Of a stretch of DNA of 34,319 nucleotides, positions 8,777 to 18,236 are shown piece by piece (the stretch's first letter is position 1; each line of letters starts with the position of its first letter). The stretch lies in NCBI GenBank assembly GCA_001898235.1, contig MKTN01000067.1:1-34319 (forward strand), read 5' to 3'. The notes beneath the pieces were generated by a model, which did no database searches, was not told where the DNA came from, and was given only the letters and a program-made list of their open reading frames with translations. The translations under genes and the position numbers were made by a program. The DNA comes from Gammaproteobacteria bacterium 39-13 (lineage in GTDB: Bacteria; Pseudomonadota; Gammaproteobacteria; Berkiellales; Berkiellaceae).

Positions 8777-9842
8777 AGGTAACCTTCATATCTTTGATAG
8801 TATGATAAATTTCAGCCAACGTCCTAGTGAGATCATATTGATAGTCCCATTGGGGAAAATCTTTTTGGAATTGGCGCACATCACTTATCCACCAAATATG
8901 ATCGCCAATACGATTATCTTCAGCATATTCCCATATCATTTCTTCACCACTAACTTTCTGGCAAAGCTGTATGGCTTCTAGTATTGAACAGTTATTACGA
9001 GGGCCTCCTCCCAAATTATAAACAGCGGCCTCTTTAGGCTTTTGAGAGAAATGCCAAAGCGCATTGACCAAATCATAGCTATGAATATTATCTCGGACCT
9101 GTTTGCCTTTATATCCATAGATAGTATAAACAGAACGTGCAAGATTACATTTCATCAGATACGATAAAAACCCATGCAATCTCGTACCGGAGTGTGCAGG
9201 CCCGGTTAAACAACCGCCGCGAAAACAAGCGGTTTTCATGCCAAAATAACGACCATATTCTTGCACCATCAAATCTGCAGCAGCTTTTGAAACGCCAAAA
9301 AGACTATGCTTGTTGTGATCAATTGACATATTCTCGTCGATGCCCACACCATAATAAGGGTGATTTGAATCGATTTCCCACCGCATGGGCAATTCTTGTA
9401 GTGGCAAACTATTAGGCGTATCACCATACACTTTATTCGTGCTTAAAAACATGAACGTAGCATCTAGGCAATGAAGCCTTGTCAACTCTAAAAGATTTAA
9501 GGTGCCATTCGCATTAACGGTAAAATCTGTATGCGGTTGCAAAGCAGCCCAATCATGCGAAGGCTGCGCTGCGCAATGGAGCACCACCGAGATTGATTTT
9601 CCATAATGCTTAAATATTTTTTCAAGTGGAGCATAATCTCTAATATCACAAGAAAAATGGGTATAGTTGTTGACGCTTTTTTGCAAAGCGGCCAAGTTCC
9701 ATAAAGTGCAAGCATCTGGGCCAAAAAACTCTTTGCGCATATTGTTATCGATACCAACTACTGTCATCCCTTTTGAGCAAAAGAATTTAACAGCTTCTGA
9801 ACCAATCAATCCTGCAGATCCCGTAATTAATGCTACAGACAC
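8760..9842 (-). CDS. Nucleotide-sugar epimerase-like extended SDR (CDP-paratose 2-epimerase-like)
   Basis: The Rossmann motif [12 protein letters not shown] binds NAD near the N-terminus, followed by [18 protein letters not shown] and [10 protein letters not shown], as in CDP-paratose/CDP-tyvelose 2-epimerases. The usual catalytic YxxxK position reads SLFGVSK, with Phe replacing Tyr. I recall relatives with the same HSLFG context, so this may be a subfamily trait rather than a mutation. Other conserved stretches are [20 protein letters not shown] and YNLGGG. The start is GTG at 9842 with AAGGAAG about 5 bases upstream. It sits between ERIC-like copy B and the GT2 gene. It is likely to make or modify a nucleotide sugar; the exact reaction is unknown. 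Confidence 0.82.
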   Translation of the reverse strand: MSVALITGSAGLIGSEAVKFFCSKGMTVVGIDNNMRKEFFGPDACTLWNLAALQKSVNNYTHFSCDIRDYAPLEKIFKHYGKSISVVLHCAAQPSHDWAALQPHTDFTVNANGTLNLLELTRLHCLDATFMFLSTNKVYGDTPNSLPLQELPMRWEIDSNHPYYGVGIDENMSIDHNKHSLFGVSKAAADLMVQEYGRYFGMKTACFRGGCLTGPAHSGTRLHGFLSYLMKCNLARSVYTIYGYKGKQVRDNIHSYDLVNALWHFSQKPKEAAVYNLGGGPRNNCSILEAIQLCQKVSGEEMIWEYAEDNRIGDHIWWISDVRQFQKDFPQWDYQYDLTRTLAEIYHTIKDMKVTYGQLA

Positions 9843-9904
9843 AGCAACTTCCTTTTAGCTTATCAATAATTTTTGCACTCTAATAAATTCAAAATGAAAA
9901 AATA

Positions 9905-10030
9905 TTTACTCAAACCAGTTTGGATTTAGGCAAGGCGCGCCAAGTGAATAAGACCCGAGAAGTGTACATCAAGTACACGACTGGGATGAGCGCAGGCAAC
10001 ACAGTCTAAGTTCAAAATGGAAAGAGTAAA
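9905..10030. repeat. ERIC-like palindromic repeat, copy B (126 bp)
   Basis: The ends are inverted (TTTACTC at 9905-9911, GAGTAAA at 10024-10030, with further pairing inside). The centre AAGTGTACATCAAGTACACG followed by ACTGGGATGAGCGCAGG is the closest in this window to the enterobacterial ERIC centre as I recall it. It occupies nearly the whole gap between the two SDR genes of the glycan operon, so it would be transcribed as a long RNA hairpin. Confidence 0.75.
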
Positions 10031-10035
10031 CGAGA

Positions 10036-11100
10036 TTATACCTGGAAAATAGGCCTAAGCAGAGTGGCATTTTTCTGTATCCAAGTATGGATTTCTTCTA
10101 TGATCATGGGGATCGTTATCTCCGGTTGCCACTGAGTTTTCTGATTTACTTTTGTGAAGTCTGTAACATAAAACGGGATATCAGCATCACGTGTTTTAGG
10201 ATCCTGACCGATGTGAATAGTTTTTCGGGTACATTCCTCAACCATTTGTGTCAATTCTAACAAGGAGACACTATTTTCGTTGCCGCCACCCACATTATAA
10301 GTTCCAAAGGAATGAGATGAAATTTGTTGCATTTGGATCTGCAATAGTCGAAAGAGATCTTTTACATGCAAAACATCTCTTACTTGCAGCCCTTCACCAC
10401 CAAATCCCATATATTGCAAAGGTTCAGCAAAAAAATGACGTGCTACCCATAAGGCCATAAAGCCTTGGTCAACTTTTCCCATCTGCCATGGACCAGCGAG
10501 CACGCCACAACGATTGATAATCGCGCGCATTCCATACATCTGGTGGTATTCTTGTATAAGCAACTCTGCGCATAGCTTGGTCGCACCATAAAGCGAGCGA
10601 CTTCCTTCTAAAGTAAAATCTTCTGAGATCCCCCTTGGGCTTACGCCTTTACAATCAGTATTCTTAAGGATAAATCGTCGATTTTCAGGTATTAAGGGTA
10701 AATCACGCAATTTAGCAATGGGATAAACACGGCTGGTAGAAAGAAAAATTAAATCCCCACCAGATTGACGTAAAAATTCCAGACAATGAATAAGACCTAA
10801 TAAATTTGTATTAATTAAGTAAGAAGGACTTTCACCATATCCTGCGTGAACGCTAGGTTCAGCAGAGCATTCTATCAACCAATCGACAGCCCCAATGCGT
10901 TCTAGATCTTCTTTATTTCTGACATCACCATGAACAAATTTTATGCCGTTTTGTTGAAGTCGCGCTAAATTTAATTCACTTCCTTTGCGACTTAAATTAT
11001 CTAAGCATATCACTTCAACATTAGTTTGATATTGTTTTGTTAATACTGCCAAAGATGAACCAACAAAGCCTGCCCCACCTGTGATAAGTATTCGCTTCAT
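10036..11100 (-). CDS. NAD-dependent epimerase/dehydratase, CDP-paratose 2-epimerase-like
   Basis: An extended SDR enzyme. The start MKRILITGGAGFVGSSLA holds the NAD-binding GxxGxxG. Then come CLDNLSRKGSELNL and FVHGDVRN, both typical of CDP-paratose/tyvelose 2-epimerases, FLSTSRVYP, the catalytic SLYGATK (Tyr and Lys present), GVLAGPWQMGKVDQGF, GGEGLQVRDVLH and YNVGGG. The ATG at 11100 is chosen over an upstream in-frame one (11139): AAGGA precedes it closely and it forms a 4-base ATGA overlap with the stop of the membrane-protein gene upstream. It is paralogous in layout to the SDR at 8760-9842, but this copy keeps the catalytic Tyr. Inferred role: nucleotide-sugar modification for a surface glycan. 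Confidence 0.85.
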   Translation of the reverse strand: MKRILITGGAGFVGSSLAVLTKQYQTNVEVICLDNLSRKGSELNLARLQQNGIKFVHGDVRNKEDLERIGAVDWLIECSAEPSVHAGYGESPSYLINTNLLGLIHCLEFLRQSGGDLIFLSTSRVYPIAKLRDLPLIPENRRFILKNTDCKGVSPRGISEDFTLEGSRSLYGATKLCAELLIQEYHQMYGMRAIINRCGVLAGPWQMGKVDQGFMALWVARHFFAEPLQYMGFGGEGLQVRDVLHVKDLFRLLQIQMQQISSHSFGTYNVGGGNENSVSLLELTQMVEECTRKTIHIGQDPKTRDADIPFYVTDFTKVNQKTQWQPEITIPMIIEEIHTWIQKNATLLRPIFQV

Positions 11101-12605
11101 ACCCGATCCTTCTTGATAAATACCGCATATCCCCCACAAACATCTTGATATGGCTCATAAGCATTTAAAGATGCACCATCATAAGTGTTTGTGACCAAAG
11201 GCGGCAAAATAAGGGTATTAAAATAGCCCTGTCCGATTAAGCCGCCAATCCCATTATGCTCAAATGATCGATTAGCATGGCGATCGCTCCAATAGTTGTA
11301 CGCTAACACGAAAGAAATGGGGCTAGGGTTCATCCAAGGAAGTGCTGCATAGTGATTAACAACAAAAATAGGCGGCATGACTTTAGTCATACACTCTTGC
11401 AATTGGGCTTGTTCTACTCGTTGCTCTTGAATATTTTGAATACTCGCATTACTAAAGGCAATGAAAATACAGGTTATAAAAACCATTCCTGCTAATGCAA
11501 TACCACCATCAATCCATTTTGATCTTTGCTGTGATAATTGTCTTAAAGCACCAGCGATAGCCAATATCCAAAAGAAAAGTGCAATAAAATAATAATTTAC
11601 ACTACTTCCAACTTTACTACTTGCAGGTAATAACGTTATTGCCCAGGCAAGTAAGCCACAAAGGCCAAATTTTACCATTTTATCGCTATGTATTTTGCGA
11701 ATAATCTGTTTATTGCTGCATTGTGCCCCGATTAAAGCAACCCAAAGTACCGCGGCGGGGAGTGTTTTTTTAGCGAAATCGACTAAATTTTCAATTAACA
11801 TCGCCCATGAGAGCGGCACGGCCGTATCCACAAAGAAAATTGTCTTGAGAAGCGCAGCACTTGCCAGAGAAATGGTCAGTGCATACCCCACTATCAGCAC
11901 AACGCTAAATAAAAGCACGGCGCGCCATTCTTTTTCTGTCAAGAGAAAAAGACCTATCGCAATCGGCATCACGATATTAATTTGTTTGCATGCCCAAGAT
12001 AAGTAGCAACAAATAGCGGCAAGCACAATGCTCATCAATGTTTTATTGCGCAAATAGTTAAATAAAAAAAGTGCGGCGATAACATCACAAAGAAGCGCTA
12101 ATAAATCTGGACGCACGGTGATAGCCCAATACCCTACTAATGGCCCTAACCACAATAGCGCGCTCAGCGAAAATGCAAGCGAATAAGGTAAAGAGCGTGA
12201 TTGATTATCATTCTGCGCTAATAATTTAGCGTTGATTAAAAATCCTAAACTAACTACCGCTAGGGTAATACAACGGCCAATGGTAGGAATAAATGCATCA
12301 TTTAAATGAAAATGATGCATGATAAGTGAAATCAAAGAACCATAAAAACTATAAAATAACCAATTAAAATAAGAAGCACTGTAAGGGATCTGATGTGGAT
12401 CATTATAAACAGGAATGAAATGGTGGTACTTCCACATGGCGAATAGGGATTCTTCTTCAAACCCACTTGTTACCACGTGATAAACTGACTTAAAAGAAAT
12501 GATGTGTTCAACTCTAAACCCTAATAACAAAAAAGCGCTTATCGCGCCCATCCCTAATATACTAATACTGAATGAATCAAATGATTTTTTCATATGTATT
12601 GCCAT
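11097..12605 (-). CDS. Polytopic membrane glycosyltransferase-like protein (GT-C / GT39-like)
   Basis: The 502-residue protein has about ten hydrophobic segments and a large first extracytoplasmic loop carrying EEESLFAMWKYH and later ITVRPDLLALL, the overall layout of GT-C transferases that use polyprenyl-phosphate sugars (ArnT/PMT-like). No family-defining motif is certain. The C-terminal ~110 residues are soluble (NHYAALPWMNPSPISFVLAYN...). It is one base downstream of the methyltransferase gene and overlaps the next gene by ATGA. The ATG at 12593 is an alternative start. With the GT2 enzyme as a supplier of polyprenyl-P-sugar, a role in envelope glycan assembly is inferred. Confidence 0.7.
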   Translation of the reverse strand: MAIHMKKSFDSFSISILGMGAISAFLLLGFRVEHIISFKSVYHVVTSGFEEESLFAMWKYHHFIPVYNDPHQIPYSASYFNWLFYSFYGSLISLIMHHFHLNDAFIPTIGRCITLAVVSLGFLINAKLLAQNDNQSRSLPYSLAFSLSALLWLGPLVGYWAITVRPDLLALLCDVIAALFLFNYLRNKTLMSIVLAAICCYLSWACKQINIVMPIAIGLFLLTEKEWRAVLLFSVVLIVGYALTISLASAALLKTIFFVDTAVPLSWAMLIENLVDFAKKTLPAAVLWVALIGAQCSNKQIIRKIHSDKMVKFGLCGLLAWAITLLPASSKVGSSVNYYFIALFFWILAIAGALRQLSQQRSKWIDGGIALAGMVFITCIFIAFSNASIQNIQEQRVEQAQLQECMTKVMPPIFVVNHYAALPWMNPSPISFVLAYNYWSDRHANRSFEHNGIGGLIGQGYFNTLILPPLVTNTYDGASLNAYEPYQDVCGGYAVFIKKDRV

Positions 12606-12606
12606 T

Positions 12607-13341
12607 TTATGAACTGTAAGGTTTCATACCATAAGTAAATACGAAAGCTCGTAAGGTTTTCATCCAAAAAGGTTTAAAAAAGATCCTGTCGAAAAAATTA
12701 TATAGCGGCAAAATTCCCTTTGCAGTGTCTGAGGCGACATAACGAAAAGAAAGTCCTTCTACATAGGCTGAATCAACCGCTAGGCCAGCCTGGGTGAAAA
12801 TGTTGCGTATCTTGGCTGGTAGCACAGGACGCTCATTCGGTGTAACGCCTTTTGAACTATAAAATGGCGAACTTCTATCGCGATAAAGATACATGAAAGG
12901 ATTCAGACGGTTGGGATCAAAAGCAACAAACCTCCCCCCCGGTTTCAACACTCTAAAAACTTCCTTGGCACACAAAGTTGGATCAGGTAAGTGATGTACC
13001 AAACAACTTAACATCACGATATCTACACTATTATCTTGGAAAGGCAAAAATTCAACATCTGCTTGTAAAAAATTAATGCCTTGCGATTGTTTCCTGCCCA
13101 ATTGTAATAATTGATGGCTTAAATCTAACCCCAAGCAATAATAGCCGCGCTCATGAAGATGCTGAGTAAATATGCCTGAGCCGCATCCTAAATCTGCTAT
13201 TAATGCGTTTTTTTCAGGCATACTCAGTTTTATTACTGTATCAACTATCTTTTGATTGGCTGCATCGGTAAAGACATTGTATTCTTGTTCCCGAGCTAAA
13301 CTATCAAAGAAAGCAATTTCTTGTTGCTTATTCTGTAACAC
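12607..13341 (-). CDS. Class I SAM-dependent methyltransferase (UbiE/Methyltransf_11-like)
   Basis: SAM-binding motif I is ADLGCGSGIFTQHL (residues ~49-62), followed by GLDLS at the acidic strand end, FLQADVEFLPFQDNSVDIV and VFRVLKPGGRFVAFDPN, the standard Methyltransf_11 series. The C-terminal part (FFDRIFFKPFWMKTLRAFVF) is hydrophobic and may contact membrane or a lipid substrate. The start is GTG at 13341, four bases past the upstream stop, with AGGTAAGG overlapping that junction, so translation is likely coupled. Target inferred: a sugar or lipid intermediate of the same operon. Confidence 0.83.
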   Translation of the reverse strand: MLQNKQQEIAFFDSLAREQEYNVFTDAANQKIVDTVIKLSMPEKNALIADLGCGSGIFTQHLHERGYYCLGLDLSHQLLQLGRKQSQGINFLQADVEFLPFQDNSVDIVMLSCLVHHLPDPTLCAKEVFRVLKPGGRFVAFDPNRLNPFMYLYRDRSSPFYSSKGVTPNERPVLPAKIRNIFTQAGLAVDSAYVEGLSFRYVASDTAKGILPLYNFFDRIFFKPFWMKTLRAFVFTYGMKPYSS

Positions 13342-13345
13342 AACC

Positions 13346-14332
13346 TTACCTATATCGCTTTTTAGGCTCAGGGAAAGGCGTTTTAACTACTGTCAGTATA
13401 TCTGATGTCACTAGTTTAGCTTGCTCGCCCGTCGTTGAAGCAGTTGATGATTGACCTTTCATTACCATTTTGAGATTTTCAAAAGGTTGCTCAAGATCGC
13501 TTGGTACATATTGATAGTGCAACGAATCTTTTGTCGGTTTATCTGTGGCCGTCTCACACCCCAACAATGTTCTTGTTACTTTAGTTGGACGGTAGTGTTG
13601 GTTTTTTAGATTTTCCAGTTTTTCCAAAATTTGATTAAGCTGATGGTGAGCGCATTTATTATTCTCAGTGATTTGCTGCGTAGTCATCTCTATGTTGGGA
13701 ATAGGTGATTTTTCTGATAATCCCCAGGCACTTAATCGCACTGAAACCAAATAGCTTGCTCTACGTAAGGTTTCAGTAAACCAACTTTTTCTTTTCGTTG
13801 GAATAGTTTTTGCAATTAATGCATCATTGTCTTTTAAGACTTTATTGCATTCGTTTAATACTGTTCTTGCGCGCTCGGCAAGCTGTTTATGCGCATTAAC
13901 GGGAAGAAAAACAGCACTATTAGCAGAATTAAAATCAATCTCAGTTAAAAATTCTTGAGCACGCTCTAATTGCGCTGTGATTTTTCTTACCACTTCCTTG
14001 CACACCCGCTCCATTTCTATTTTTTGCATGGCGGCATTTCTACTTACGTTCTGTGGCGTATATCGAAGAGGAAAGCGGACTGCTTCCAAGAATTTTAAAA
14101 ACAAAGAAGGATTTGTATTATCTAAAGATTGTTCATATTTTTTTAGTTTGGCAAGTACTGCCTGTGCATTATCTTGACCAACCATGCCCACCCATTGCGA
14201 AATATAGCGAGACTCACCTTGCGCACCTTTAGCTAGGCCTGAAACCCGAAATTCTAAAAATTCCTCAAAATGAATAAAAAAATCTTTGGTTTGATTTAAG
14301 AACGCTTTCACTTGCGACATCTGCATTATCAT
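13346..14332 (-). CDS. Uncharacterised helical protein
   Basis: The 328-residue protein is not recognised. It is mostly alpha-helical with charged amphipathic stretches (residues ~75-160 and 215-245, e.g. HHQLNQILEKLENLKNQ), no signal peptide and no membrane segment, and a Ser/Thr/Lys-rich tail ending PEPKKRYR. It heads the glycan operon on its strand, four bases ahead of the methyltransferase, yet its composition looks more like the unknown effector-type proteins elsewhere in the window than like an enzyme. AAGGAAGG lies just upstream; the ATG at 14326 has better spacing than the one at 14332. Confidence 0.65.
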   Translation of the reverse strand: MIMQMSQVKAFLNQTKDFFIHFEEFLEFRVSGLAKGAQGESRYISQWVGMVGQDNAQAVLAKLKKYEQSLDNTNPSLFLKFLEAVRFPLRYTPQNVSRNAAMQKIEMERVCKEVVRKITAQLERAQEFLTEIDFNSANSAVFLPVNAHKQLAERARTVLNECNKVLKDNDALIAKTIPTKRKSWFTETLRRASYLVSVRLSAWGLSEKSPIPNIEMTTQQITENNKCAHHQLNQILEKLENLKNQHYRPTKVTRTLLGCETATDKPTKDSLHYQYVPSDLEQPFENLKMVMKGQSSTASTTGEQAKLVTSDILTVVKTPFPEPKKRYR

Positions 14333-14487
14333 TTCCTTCCTTGATACTCACATGCAAGAATTTTAAATAGGTAGTTTTATAAATAATTGCTATAAGGCCA
14401 TGTTGTAGACACGTGAAGATACGCGATAAATCATACTCGCTAGGGAGAAACTTTCAATAGTGAATAAATAAGAAGTGAAATGAGAAA

Positions 14488-14504
14488 GGGGGATTGCTCC
14501 CCCC
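14488..14504 (-). terminator. Intrinsic terminator of the SidB-like hydrolase gene
   Basis: On the minus strand GGGGGA, a GCAA tetraloop and TCCCCC form a hairpin followed by TTTCTCATTT. It lies about 15 bases after the stop codon. Confidence 0.7.
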
Positions 14505-14518
14505 GGTTGACTAACCTA

Positions 14519-15850
14519 TTAAGAAAATGATTTATATCTGCGAGAAAAACGGGAAGTATGATTACCGTTGGGCTCAACGAAATCATAAAAATGCTCTTGT
14601 CCGCTCAAATGTCGTTTTGAATGTACGCCTTTGTACCAAGTAACAAGCTCTTTGGGATCAGTCATATGTCCGCCATTAGTCATCTTGCCGTTACTTTGCT
14701 TTAATAACATTTTTTTGAGCACTTCTACGCGTTCGTTTTTTCCTTTACTTTTTGCTTTTGATAATTTTGTTTTTAGATCCCGTCTATGTTGCTTGTCATG
14801 TGATAAATGTCTATGCAAAGAATACTCATAAGGTATTACTTTATCTTGCCCTGGGTGTGTTGCTCTTTTCCCCAAGAACTTTGAAGTCGTCGCTACAGGT
14901 GGCTTTACGACGGTATGGCAACGACTTTCACGTGGTAGCGTTTTATAATTATCAACTACATCTAATACCCATCCCCCATAAATCATTGCATTGCGCATTC
15001 CTCTTTCCAAAAGTGGAGCAACAATTTTGTCATATAAGGCATGAGTCGGTTTCCAAAAAACACTGGCAGTAAGTAACAGTGCAATAGAAGCAGCTTCTAG
15101 CAAGGTAACCATTCCCAAAGCAGCAACAGGGAATAAAAGAGCAGCACCTAAAATGAGCGAACCAATGTTAACAAGACGCGCTCTGCTACTAGGTCTATTA
15201 AAATAAAGTGCAACAGAGGTATCAATTAAGTTTGCAAAGGAACGATCATTATAAATCTGAACGTCATAGCCTGCATTTCGCAATCTTAAGACTGCCTTAG
15301 TTGCAATCGCACCGCATAAAGAATGACCATAACATTTAATACGATTAGCAGGCACTCCTTGAGAAATAAGACGTTTTACCTGAAAAACATAATCATTAAT
15401 TAAATCTTGCTCGGAATAGACTTGCCCTTGGCTACGCGCCACACCTCTAAAATTAAAGGTGATTATTCTTTTATTTAAATTTAAAGCGTCTGTTGCTAAA
15501 CGATGAAGATAAAATTCGTAGCAATCACTTCTTCCCCACCCATAGACAATATATTCTTTGGGATCCTTATTTTGGGCAAACATCTCAACGGTATCTAATT
15601 TCACACCGCGAGCAGCCGGCAATAACTCCCGCTGTACCTCTATCGCAAGCTCTTTTTGCATGATTTTGTGCTCATGGTTCTTCTTAACAAATTCTACCCA
15701 CAAGCCATTTAGCTTTGCTCTTTGAGCGGCCGTATAAAATAATTTTCCCCAAATCCATTTGAGGCCACGTAGTTCACCAATTGGAATAAGCTGTGCGCGA
15801 AGCACAATTTTTCCAACAATAATACCAATGCCTTTTTTTAAGAAATTCAT
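14519..15850 (-). CDS. Alpha/beta hydrolase resembling Legionella SidB-type lipases
   Basis: The 443-residue protein contains YIVYGWGRSDCYEF, then TFNFRGVARSQGQ (strand plus oxyanion region), DYVFQVKRLISQGVP, and the nucleophile elbow CYGHSLCGAIATK followed by YNDRSFANLID. That order matches, from memory, the Dot/Icm substrate SidB and its paralogs, lipase-like proteins. Two hydrophobic segments follow (residues ~230-270, ending LLLTASVFW). The C-terminal ~130 residues are basic and His-rich (HRHLSHDKQHRRDLKTKLSK) with no obvious domain. The gene is monocistronic with its own terminator. An effector role is inference; the catalytic Asp and His are not pinned down. Confidence 0.75.
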   Translation of the reverse strand: MNFLKKGIGIIVGKIVLRAQLIPIGELRGLKWIWGKLFYTAAQRAKLNGLWVEFVKKNHEHKIMQKELAIEVQRELLPAARGVKLDTVEMFAQNKDPKEYIVYGWGRSDCYEFYLHRLATDALNLNKRIITFNFRGVARSQGQVYSEQDLINDYVFQVKRLISQGVPANRIKCYGHSLCGAIATKAVLRLRNAGYDVQIYNDRSFANLIDTSVALYFNRPSSRARLVNIGSLILGAALLFPVAALGMVTLLEAASIALLLTASVFWKPTHALYDKIVAPLLERGMRNAMIYGGWVLDVVDNYKTLPRESRCHTVVKPPVATTSKFLGKRATHPGQDKVIPYEYSLHRHLSHDKQHRRDLKTKLSKAKSKGKNERVEVLKKMLLKQSNGKMTNGGHMTDPKELVTWYKGVHSKRHLSGQEHFYDFVEPNGNHTSRFSRRYKSFS

Positions 15851-16059
15851 GAAAGATCTCTTTTCGATACGCTTAGGCGTTTAGTCCTATCTACACGTAA
15901 GCAAAGAAGCTTAACCTTACACTCGACCATTAAGTGTAATTCAACGTATGTGAAGAGATAATCGTAACATGTATTTTTGACAGCTTGAATAACCATCCAG
16001 TATCTTTACAAAAATAAGAATGGTGACTTACAAGATAAGAAATCTAGCTAACCACTTTC

Positions 16060-16731
16060 TTAAGCGGACACAGTACTCCCTGCACGGCGACGTAATACTG
16101 AGAGCACTTCCTTAAAAGGGATCTCTTTCATTCTTAAAAGCACTAACAAGTGAAATAGTAAATCAGCTGCCTCTTCTGATAAGGTTTGTTTATCTTCAAT
16201 CACAGCAGCTAATGCAACCTCTACCCCTTCTTCACCTACCTTTTGTGCAATTCTTGAAAGCCCATCATTGAATAATGAGGTAACATAACTTCCCTGAGGA
16301 CGTTCAACATAACGACTTTCAATGGTTTTCTCTAGATGTGAGAAAACATCATCTTGTATAGCCTTTGCGACAGAATTTTCGGGGTTACCGTCCCCCTCTT
16401 CACCATCCTCATATATTTCTCCTTTAAAGCAAGAAGATGTGCCTTGATGACAGGTTGGTCCTATAGGACGTGCCGTCACTAAAAGAGAATCACCGTCACA
16501 ATCAGGAAAGATATCGCAAAGATGTAAATAATTGCCCGACGTTTCACCCTTTACCCATAAAGCCTTCTTGGAGCGACTAAAGAAAGTGACTTGCTTAGTT
16601 GCAAGCGTCATTGCCAGTGATTCTTGATTCATATATCCCAACATCAAAATGCGCTTAGTTGCTTCATCTTGAACAACAGCAGGGATCAATCCTCCCATTT
16701 TTTGCCAATCTAATTCATTTAATGATTGCAT
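16060..16731 (-). CDS. hisIE: Bifunctional phosphoribosyl-AMP cyclohydrolase / phosphoribosyl-ATP pyrophosphatase (HisIE)
   Basis: Catalyses steps 2 and 3 of histidine synthesis (PR-ATP to PR-AMP to ProFAR). The HisI half shows MLGYMNQESL, FFSRSKKALWVKGETSGN and DCDGDSLLV...PTCHQGTSSCF with metal-binding Asp and Cys. The HisE half shows IAQKVGEEGVEVALAA and LLFHLLVLL. Between them the linker (residues ~103-132) is about 18 residues longer than in E. coli HisI and holds an acidic GEIYEDGEEGDGNPENS segment. That segment resembles, at DNA and codon-frame level, the right half of the ERIC-like repeat seen in hisH. The start overlaps the hisF stop by one base (TAATG). Last gene of the operon. Confidence 0.95.
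   Translation of the reverse strand: MQSLNELDWQKMGGLIPAVVQDEATKRILMLGYMNQESLAMTLATKQVTFFSRSKKALWVKGETSGNYLHLCDIFPDCDGDSLLVTARPIGPTCHQGTSSCFKGEIYEDGEEGDGNPENSVAKAIQDDVFSHLEKTIESRYVERPQGSYVTSLFNDGLSRIAQKVGEEGVEVALAAVIEDKQTLSEEAADLLFHLLVLLRMKEIPFKEVLSVLRRRAGSTVSA
16369..16422. repeat. Possible degenerate ERIC-like half-copy inside hisIE
   Basis: On the minus strand GGAGAAATATATGAGGATGG and, further on, GGTAACCCCGAAAATTC line up with the right half of the repeat copies in hisH and at 28884. The encoded residues (YEDGEEGDGNPENS) align with those in HisH (YEIHDCCENGEGNNTEKS) in the same codon frame. Similarity is partial and judged by eye. Confidence 0.45.
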
Positions 16732-17498
16732 TATTGCCTCACGCTGATCCCATTTTGTGCCAATACTTGTTTTAAATTTGAAATCTCAATGTTGCCATGA
16801 TGGAAAACACTTGCAGCCAAAGCGGCATCTACTTTTGCCTCAGCAAAAACTTGTACAAAATGCGCTATCTCACCTGCGCCACCTGATGCTATCAACGGGA
16901 CATCAATAAGAGGACGCATACTATAAAGCTGCTTCATATCATATCCTTGGCGTACACCATCATTATCCATACAATTCAATACAATTTCGCCTGCACCACG
17001 ATCTTGCACTTCTTTTATCCATTGCATCGTTGTGCGATTAGTCAGCCGTGTTTTTTGTACATTGCCCGTATATTGGCAAACAAAATAATCACCATTTTGA
17101 AACAAACTATCCATACCAATCACTACACATTGGCTACCAAAACCATCAACTAGTTTATCAATCAATGAGGGATTTTCTAATGCAGGGCTATTAATCGAAA
17201 TCTTATCTGCGCCTGCATTCAGAATTTTTTCAGCATCCTCATAACTTCTAATACCGCCAGCAACACAAAAAGGAATATCCAAACATTTGGCAACATCGCT
17301 TACCCATGCTTTATCAACGGTGCGTCCTTCACTACTTGCCGTAATATCGTAAAATACCAACTCATCGGCACCACATTCAGCATAATGTTTGGCTAAGCAG
17401 AGAATATCTCCGACAATATGGTGATCGCGAAACTTTACCCCTTTGACAACTTTACCTTCTTTTACATCTAAACATGGGATAATTCTTTTCGCTAACAT
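16731..17498 (-). CDS. hisF: Imidazole glycerol phosphate synthase cyclase subunit (HisF)
   Basis: A (beta/alpha)8 barrel of 255 residues, the normal length. With HisH it makes imidazole glycerol phosphate and AICAR from PRFAR and ammonia. Catalytic Asp11 is in [15 protein letters not shown] and the second catalytic Asp in [14 protein letters not shown]. Phosphate-binding loops are [11 protein letters not shown] and [11 protein letters not shown]. Its ATG overlaps the hisA stop by one base (TAATG), so the two are probably translationally coupled. Confidence 0.97.
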   Translation of the reverse strand: MLAKRIIPCLDVKEGKVVKGVKFRDHHIVGDILCLAKHYAECGADELVFYDITASSEGRTVDKAWVSDVAKCLDIPFCVAGGIRSYEDAEKILNAGADKISINSPALENPSLIDKLVDGFGSQCVVIGMDSLFQNGDYFVCQYTGNVQKTRLTNRTTMQWIKEVQDRGAGEIVLNCMDNDGVRQGYDMKQLYSMRPLIDVPLIASGGAGEIAHFVQVFAEAKVDAALAASVFHHGNIEISNLKQVLAQNGISVRQ

Positions 17499-18232
17499 TA
17501 TGCCACCTTTGCTAAAGCTTCTTGTAGCGTAAAACGCTTTTCATACAATGCTTTCCCTACAATTGCGCCATAAAGTTTTAAACGTTTCAACGCCATAATA
17601 TCATCAAGTGAGCTTATTCCCCCTGATGCTTGCAAACGCAATGTTGGATAACGTTCAAGGCATTGTTCATATAATGAAAAGTTAGGACCTTGCAAAGTGC
17701 CATCGCGAGTTACATCTGTGCACAATACGTACTCCAATTGTGCCTCCATATAATTTTCGATGAGTTCCCACAACCTTTGCTTACTCTGGGTTTGCCAACC
17801 ATTCGTTAGAACGATAGGGTCATTGTTCTTATCCATAATGACATCCAAAGCAATCACAATTTTGTCTGCTCCAAACTCTTGCATCCAAGATTTTACTTCT
17901 TGCTGGTTTGTCACAGCCATACTACCTACAACTACGCGTGAAGCGTGATCGGAAAATAAAATTTTAAGATGTCTATGTGTACGGATCCCACCGCCTATTT
18001 GCACCTTCAATTGATCAAGCTGACAAATTTGTGCAACCAATGAAGATTGTACCGGTTTGCCATTTTTGGCTCCATCCAAATCGACAATATGCAGCTCCTG
18101 CGCACCATTTTTTGCATATTCATTGGCAATTTCCCAAGGATGTCCTTCATATTCGGTCATTTGCTCGAATTTGCCTTGGTACAATCTCACGCATCTTCCA
18201 GATTTAATATCAATAGCTGGTATAATTTGCAT
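17498..18232 (-). CDS. hisA: ProFAR isomerase (HisA)
   Basis: Catalyses the Amadori rearrangement of ProFAR to PRFAR. The barrel starts [18 protein letters not shown] with the first catalytic Asp; the second is in [16 protein letters not shown]. Phosphate loops are [12 protein letters not shown] and [11 protein letters not shown] use the ATG at 18232, four bases after the hisH stop with GGA seven bases upstream. A GTG at 18244 overlapping hisH is an alternative and would add MDKN. Confidence 0.95.
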   Translation of the reverse strand: MQIIPAIDIKSGRCVRLYQGKFEQMTEYEGHPWEIANEYAKNGAQELHIVDLDGAKNGKPVQSSLVAQICQLDQLKVQIGGGIRTHRHLKILFSDHASRVVVGSMAVTNQQEVKSWMQEFGADKIVIALDVIMDKNNDPIVLTNGWQTQSKQRLWELIENYMEAQLEYVLCTDVTRDGTLQGPNFSLYEQCLERYPTLRLQASGGISSLDDIMALKRLKLYGAIVGKALYEKRFTLQEALAKVA

Positions 18233-18236
18233 GTTT

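Noticed and set aside
15851-16059. Terminator for the his operon
   Set aside because: Only short weak pairings (TAAG/CTTA) are present, not enough to call an intrinsic terminator.
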